Below, piece by piece: positions 59,925 to 64,000 of a DNA stretch of 64,000 nt. Each line of letters starts with the position of its first letter. Positions within the stretch are counted from its first letter, which is position 1. A program made the position numbers and the translations under genes. The notes under the pieces were generated by a model. It did no database searches and had not been told where the DNA came from. It was given only the letters and a program-made list of their open reading frames with translations. Source of the stretch: Rhodoferax sp. (GTDB lineage Bacteria; Pseudomonadota; Gammaproteobacteria; Burkholderiales; Burkholderiaceae_C); NCBI GenBank assembly GCA_024236015.1, contig JACKLK010000014.1:15957-79956 (forward strand). The letters run 5' to 3'.

Positions 59925-62258
59925 TTATCGATTGGCGTTGGCGTCAGCCACGGTCAATGCGGTCATGTTGACGATACGCCTCACCGTGGTGCTGGCCGTC
60001 AACACATGCACCGGACTGGCGGCCCCGAGGAGCACCGGGCCGATCGCGATATTGCCGCCTGCGGCCGTCTTGAGCAGGTTGTACGCAATATTGGCCGCAT
60101 CGATATTGGGAAGCACCAGCAGGTTCGCATTTCCGACCAGGGTGCTGTTGGGCATCAGTCGGGCACGCGCAGCGCCGTCCAGGGCCAGGTCGCCGTGCAT
60201 TTCGCCGTCCACTTCCAGCCACGGCGCCTGGGCCCGCAGGATCTCCAGTGTTTGCCGCATCTTGACGGCGCTGGGCAGGTTGCTGCTGCCGAAGTTGGAA
60301 TGCGACAACAACGCCACCTTGGGTTGCAGTCCGAAGCGAACCATCTCCTCGGCCGCCATCACGGTGATCTCGGACAGCTCCTGCGGCGTCGGATCGGTGT
60401 TCACATGGGTGTCGACCAGGAAGATCAGCCGGTCCGGCAACATCAGGCCGTTCATGCAGGCGTAGATCGGCACATCCTGTGGCGTGCTGGGGCTGCCGCC
60501 CTTGCGCTTGCCGATGACCTGGTCGATATAGGCCAGATGCATCGTCGTCGTACCCCAGGTGCCGCAGATCATGCCGTCGACATCTCCCTTGTGCAGCAAC
60601 ATCGCGCCGATCAGCGTGAGGCGCCTGCGCATCTCGATCTTGGCCATCTGCATGGTGACACCCATGCGCTCCGTCATCGCCAGGTAGGTCTGCCAGAAGT
60701 CGCGGTAACGCGCATCATGTTCGACGTTGACCACGTCATAGTCGAGTTCCTCGCGCAGGCGAAGCCCGAATTTTTCGATGCGTTGCGCGATGATGGCGGG
60801 CCGCCCGATCAGGGTCGGACGAGCGAGTCCTTCGTCGACGACGATCTGGCATGCCCGCAGGATGCGTTCTTCTTCGCCTTCGCAATAGGCGACCCGCTTG
60901 CGCTGCGCATTCTTGGCTGCGGCGAAGATCGGTCGCATGGTGTTGCCGGATGCGTAGACGAAGCTCTGCAGCCGATCGCGGTAGGCCTGCAGATCGGCGA
61001 TAGGGCGCAATGCGACCCCGCTGTCGGCGGCCGCCTGCGCCACCGCCGGCGCAATCTTCATCATCAGCCGGGGATCGAAGGGCTTGGGAATCAGGTACTC
61101 GGGACCGAACGCCAGCTTCTGACCGGCATAAGCCGCGGCCACCACTTCACTTTGTTCCGCCCGGGCCAGATCCGCGATGGCATGCACGGCCGCGATCTCC
61201 ATCTCGTCGGTGATCGTCGAGGCGCCGGCATCGAGGGCGCCGCGAAAGATGTAGGGGAAACACAGGACGTTGTTGACCTGGTTCGGGTAGTCGGTACGGC
61301 CGGTGGCCATGATGGCGTCGTCGCGCACCAGCTTCACGTCTTCCGGAGAAATCTCCGGATTCGGGTTCGCCAGCGCGAATATCAATGGCTTGGCGGCCAT
61401 CTTTCGGACCATGTCGGGCTTGAGCACGCCTCCGGCGGACAGGCCCAGGAAGATGTCGGCGCCATCGATCACCTCGGCCAGCGTGCGGGCGGAGGTCTTC
61501 TGCGCGAACACGATCTTGTCGTCGTCCATCAGTTCGGTGCGGCCTTCGTACACGACGCCGGCAAGGTCGGTCACGAAGATGTTCTCGCGTGGCATGCCCA
61601 GCTTGAGCAGCAGGTTCAGGCAGGCCAATGCCGCGGCGCCGGCACCCGAGGCCACGAGCTTGACGTTGTGCAGGTCCTTGCCCACGACCTTCAGGCCGTT
61701 GATCATGGCCGCACCGACCACGATGGCCGTGCCATGCTGGTCGTCGTGGAACACAGGGATCTTCATCCGGTCGCGCAGCTTGCGTTCGACGTAGAAGCAG
61801 TCCGGCGCCTTGATGTCTTCCAGGTTGATGCCGCCGAACGTGGGCTCGAGGGCAGCGATGATGTCCACCAGCTTGTCCAGGTCCTGCTTCTCGTTGACCT
61901 CGATGTCGAACACATCGATGCCGGCGAACTTCTTGAACAGGACCGCCTTGCCCTCCATCACCGGCTTGGCCGCCAGCGGACCGATGTCACCCAGGCCCAG
62001 CACGGCGGTGCCGTTGGTCACGACCGCGACGAGGTTGCCCCGACTGGTGTACTTGAAGGCGTTGTTCGGGTCGTTGACGATCTCCTCGCAGGCTGCGGCA
62101 ACGCCCGGGGAATAGGCCAGCGCCAGGTCGCGTTGGTTCGACAACTGCTTGGTGGCGGCAATCGCGATCTTTCCCGGCGTCGGGAATTCGTGATATTCCA
62201 GTGCCGACTTGCGCAGTTGCGCGCGAACCTCGTCGGAACCGGGGGTGTTCTCTGGCAT
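59925..62258 (-). CDS. maeB: NADP-dependent malic enzyme with C-terminal phosphotransacetylase-like domain (MaeB)
   Basis: A 777-residue enzyme that decarboxylates malate to pyruvate. The N-terminal malic-enzyme part (about 1-430) carries AYSPGVAAACEEI, FHDDQHGTAIVVGAAMINGL and the nucleotide motif LVASGAGAAALACLNLLL. The C-terminal part (about 440-777) is phosphotransacetylase-like: GEEERILRACQ, IGAMLLHKGDVDGMICGT and ALDGAARARLMPNSTLVGNANLLV. The latter usually regulates the enzyme via acetyl-CoA rather than catalysing. The start at 62258 gives the usual length; the frame is open further upstream. With 2-oxoglutarate produced by the aldarate genes, it helps pull carbon out of the citric acid cycle. 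Confidence 0.95.
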   Translation of the reverse strand: MPENTPGSDEVRAQLRKSALEYHEFPTPGKIAIAATKQLSNQRDLALAYSPGVAAACEEIVNDPNNAFKYTSRGNLVAVVTNGTAVLGLGDIGPLAAKPVMEGKAVLFKKFAGIDVFDIEVNEKQDLDKLVDIIAALEPTFGGINLEDIKAPDCFYVERKLRDRMKIPVFHDDQHGTAIVVGAAMINGLKVVGKDLHNVKLVASGAGAAALACLNLLLKLGMPRENIFVTDLAGVVYEGRTELMDDDKIVFAQKTSARTLAEVIDGADIFLGLSAGGVLKPDMVRKMAAKPLIFALANPNPEISPEDVKLVRDDAIMATGRTDYPNQVNNVLCFPYIFRGALDAGASTITDEMEIAAVHAIADLARAEQSEVVAAAYAGQKLAFGPEYLIPKPFDPRLMMKIAPAVAQAAADSGVALRPIADLQAYRDRLQSFVYASGNTMRPIFAAAKNAQRKRVAYCEGEEERILRACQIVVDEGLARPTLIGRPAIIAQRIEKFGLRLREELDYDVVNVEHDARYRDFWQTYLAMTERMGVTMQMAKIEMRRRLTLIGAMLLHKGDVDGMICGTWGTTTMHLAYIDQVIGKRKGGSPSTPQDVPIYACMNGLMLPDRLIFLVDTHVNTDPTPQELSEITVMAAEEMVRFGLQPKVALLSHSNFGSSNLPSAVKMRQTLEILRAQAPWLEVDGEMHGDLALDGAARARLMPNSTLVGNANLLVLPNIDAANIAYNLLKTAAGGNIAIGPVLLGAASPVHVLTASTTVRRIVNMTALTVADANANR

Positions 62259-62344
62259 GTGAAGTCTCCTGCCGCAAGCGGCGTGGCGCGACCGATGCGA
62301 CAGTACATCGGCTCCGTGGCGATGGGTGAAATTGTAGGCTGCGG

Positions 62345-64000
62345 CTACAGCAGCGGCGTCGTCTGTCCGAGCGGCTGCGGGCGGCCGTACAGGAAGCCCT
62401 GGACGATGTCGCACGACTGTGCGCTCAGGAACATGCTTTGCTGCCGGGTCTCGACCCCTTCGGCGACCACCTCGATACCGAGCTCATGCGCCAACGCAAT
62501 GGTTGCGCGCACGATGGCGGCGTCATCGGCGTCGGTGGCGATGTCCTGCACGAAGGAGCGGTCGATCTTGAGCTCGTCGATCGGGAACCGCTTGAGGTAG
62601 GCCAAGGAGGAATATCCGGTTCCGAAATCATCGACCGCGATGCGCACGCCCAGCGCCTTGATTTCCTCGAGCAGTTCGATCACCTGCGCGGCATCGGTCA
62701 TGGCCGTGGTCTCGGTGATCTCCAGCTTGAGCAGCGATGGCGCGATGCCGGTGTCTTCCAGCGCGCGTCGCACGACGTCGACGATGTTGCGGTTGATGCA
62801 CTGGCGCGCGGACACGTTGACGGCCACCGGCATCGCCTGCCGGCCGTCGGCAACCCAGCGCGCGATGTCGTGGGCGACGCGTTGCATCACCCAGGCTCCG
62901 ATGTCGACGATCAATCCCGACTCCTCGGCCACGCCGATGAAGTCCGCAGGTTGCACCAGCGTCTCGGGGCTTCGGCGCCACCGCAGCAAGGCCTCGAAAC
63001 CGACCAGCGTCCCGCCATCGAGCCGGAATTGCGGTTGGTAGTGCATCTCGAACAGGCCCTCGCGCAGGGCATGGCGCAACTCGACCTCCAGCGACAGCCG
63101 TTCACGGGTCCAGATCTTGAGATCGGTCGAGTAGAACTGGAAGCCGGTATCCGGATGCGACTTGGCGCGGTACATCGCGGTGTCGGCCTTGGCCAGCAGG
63201 TCCTCGATCTCGGTGCCGTCCTGGGGCGCCAATGCGATACCCACGCTGCAGGAGCTGGCCAGCCGCAGATCGCGGATCTCGACGTCCTCGCCCAGTGCCG
63301 CCACCAGTTTGGCCGCAGCGGCGGCCACGGCCGATTCGCCGGAGATGTCCTCCATCACGACGATGAACTCGTCACCTCCCCAGCGGGCGACGAAATCCGT
63401 GCTCCGGCAGATGGCGGCGAGGCGTTGCGCGGTGACGCAAAGTACCTCGTCGCCATGGCTGTGCCCCAGGCTGTCGTTGATGCGCTTGAACCGGTCCAGG
63501 TCGAGGAACAGGATGGCGATCGTGCTGTGCAGGCGTTGCGCACGCGCCAGGGCCAGCGCCAGCCGTTGCTGCAATTGCACCCGGTTCGGCAGCCCGGTCA
63601 ACGCGTCATGCGTGGCGGCATGGCGCAACTGGTCGGCACTGGCCACGCTGTCCGTGATGTCGGACAGCACGACCACGGCACCTTCGATCCGGTTGCTTGC
63701 ATCGCGCAATGGGCTGACACTGGCGCGCAAGACACGCCCGGCCGTATCCTGCGTCTGGGCCAGGCGCAGCTGGTGGGCCGGGAAGACGCCCTGGTCGCGA
63801 TGCAGGCACTCGCCAATGGCGGCCTCGAGCAACGCCATGCCGTCGTCTTCCAGGGCCACCACCTGGGACAAGGGGTGTCCGACCAGCGCCCCGTTGGCGA
63901 TCTGGCGCAGGGCGACCGGGTTGGCGTAACGGATGATGCATCGGGCGTTGACCGTGATCACGCCGTCGCCGATCGCCTCCAGCGTGGCCAGCGCGTGTTG
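62345..64000 (-). CDS. PAS-GGDEF-EAL c-di-GMP turnover protein, 3' part (N-terminus beyond the window)
   Basis: The visible 551 codons run without a start into the right edge of the window, so this is a C-terminal part. A PAS domain with NARCIIRYANPVALRQ and LLEAAIGECLHRDQGVF leads into the GGDEF domain, where the intact WGGDEFIVVMED signals diguanylate cyclase activity. The EAL domain follows with FEALLRWRR, the catalytic loop VDDFGTGYSSLAYLKRFPID, and ELKIDRSFVQDI. Both domains keep their signature residues, so the protein could make or break c-di-GMP. It ends 86 bases before maeB begins and is on the same strand. Confidence 0.94.
   Translation of the reverse strand, partial: QHALATLEAIGDGVITVNARCIIRYANPVALRQIANGALVGHPLSQVVALEDDGMALLEAAIGECLHRDQGVFPAHQLRLAQTQDTAGRVLRASVSPLRDASNRIEGAVVVLSDITDSVASADQLRHAATHDALTGLPNRVQLQQRLALALARAQRLHSTIAILFLDLDRFKRINDSLGHSHGDEVLCVTAQRLAAICRSTDFVARWGGDEFIVVMEDISGESAVAAAAAKLVAALGEDVEIRDLRLASSCSVGIALAPQDGTEIEDLLAKADTAMYRAKSHPDTGFQFYSTDLKIWTRERLSLEVELRHALREGLFEMHYQPQFRLDGGTLVGFEALLRWRRSPETLVQPADFIGVAEESGLIVDIGAWVMQRVAHDIARWVADGRQAMPVAVNVSARQCINRNIVDVVRRALEDTGIAPSLLKLEITETTAMTDAAQVIELLEEIKALGVRIAVDDFGTGYSSLAYLKRFPIDELKIDRSFVQDIATDADDAAIVRATIALAHELGIEVVAEGVETRQQSMFLSAQSCDIVQGFLYGRPQPLGQTTPLL

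Noticed and set aside
60006..62600. An 864-codon open frame on the plus strand
   Set aside because: It is antisense to maeB, whose malic-enzyme and phosphotransacetylase motifs are unmistakable.

Overview
This 64 kb window is a chromosomal segment of a GC-rich betaproteobacterium, most likely order Burkholderiales. The evidence is metX followed by metW, a Bug-type (tripartite tricarboxylate transporter) binding protein, TRAP transport genes, the amgK / lptD-surA-rsmA neighbourhood, a PEP-CTERM protein, and GC close to 68% in the lines I counted. I see no tRNA, rRNA, CRISPR array, insertion sequence or phage gene. Assignments come from reading translated sequence and motifs; no database search was run.

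Region by region. (1) 1-2407: the start of an ammonium transporter gene with a sigma-54-type promoter, divergent from metX-metW; metX is preceded by a SAM-II-like riboswitch candidate and a terminator-like hairpin ending at its start codon. (2) 2436-16895: a near-complete oxidative uronate/aldarate locus. It has gudD, a GntR regulator, uronate dehydrogenase, an aldarolactone hydrolase candidate, a TRAP transporter (P, Q, M), a D-2-hydroxyacid dehydrogenase, kdgD, a Gfo/Idh/MocA oxidoreductase, a 2-oxoglutarate-semialdehyde dehydrogenase candidate, garD and an orphan Bug-type binding protein. Glucuronate or galacturonate would become glucarate or galactarate, then 5-keto-4-deoxyglucarate, then 2-oxoglutarate. 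Two related palindromic sites suggest the GntR operators. (3) 16933-19619: an APH-like/P-loop kinase fusion and a stand-alone ThiF-like E1 enzyme. (4) 19720-26183: a small PstS-like periplasmic protein, an outer-membrane porin of clearly lower GC, a hybrid histidine kinase, and a response regulator carrying a class III nucleotide cyclase. (5) 26538-29589: two c-type cytochromes and a LuxR-type regulator. (6) 29614-37390: an ABC sugar importer operon ending in a GH31 glycosidase, divergent from a CE15-like glucuronoyl esterase without a visible signal peptide. (7) 37440-39561: a tightly overlapping fucU-gntR-dapA-like operon. (8) 39856-50301: a PEP-CTERM PhoX-like protein, metY, an MscS/MgtE cluster, a PfkB kinase with an aldo/keto reductase, an M20 peptidase and a monoglyceride-lipase-like hydrolase. 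(9) 50323-58639: a YidB-like protein, an MFS transporter, rsmE and amgK on the minus strand, then lptD-surA-rsmA on the plus strand. (10) 58680-64000: a barnase/barstar-type secreted ribonuclease and inhibitor pair, a malic enzyme-phosphotransacetylase fusion, and the 3' part of a PAS-GGDEF-EAL gene.

Two themes link the window. One is carbohydrate acids: the intracellular esterase and GH31 enzyme could release glucuronate that feeds the uronate dehydrogenase pathway. The other is sulfur amino acids: metX-metW and metY, which catalyse successive steps, lie about 40 kb apart and each has a terminator-like hairpin just before its start.
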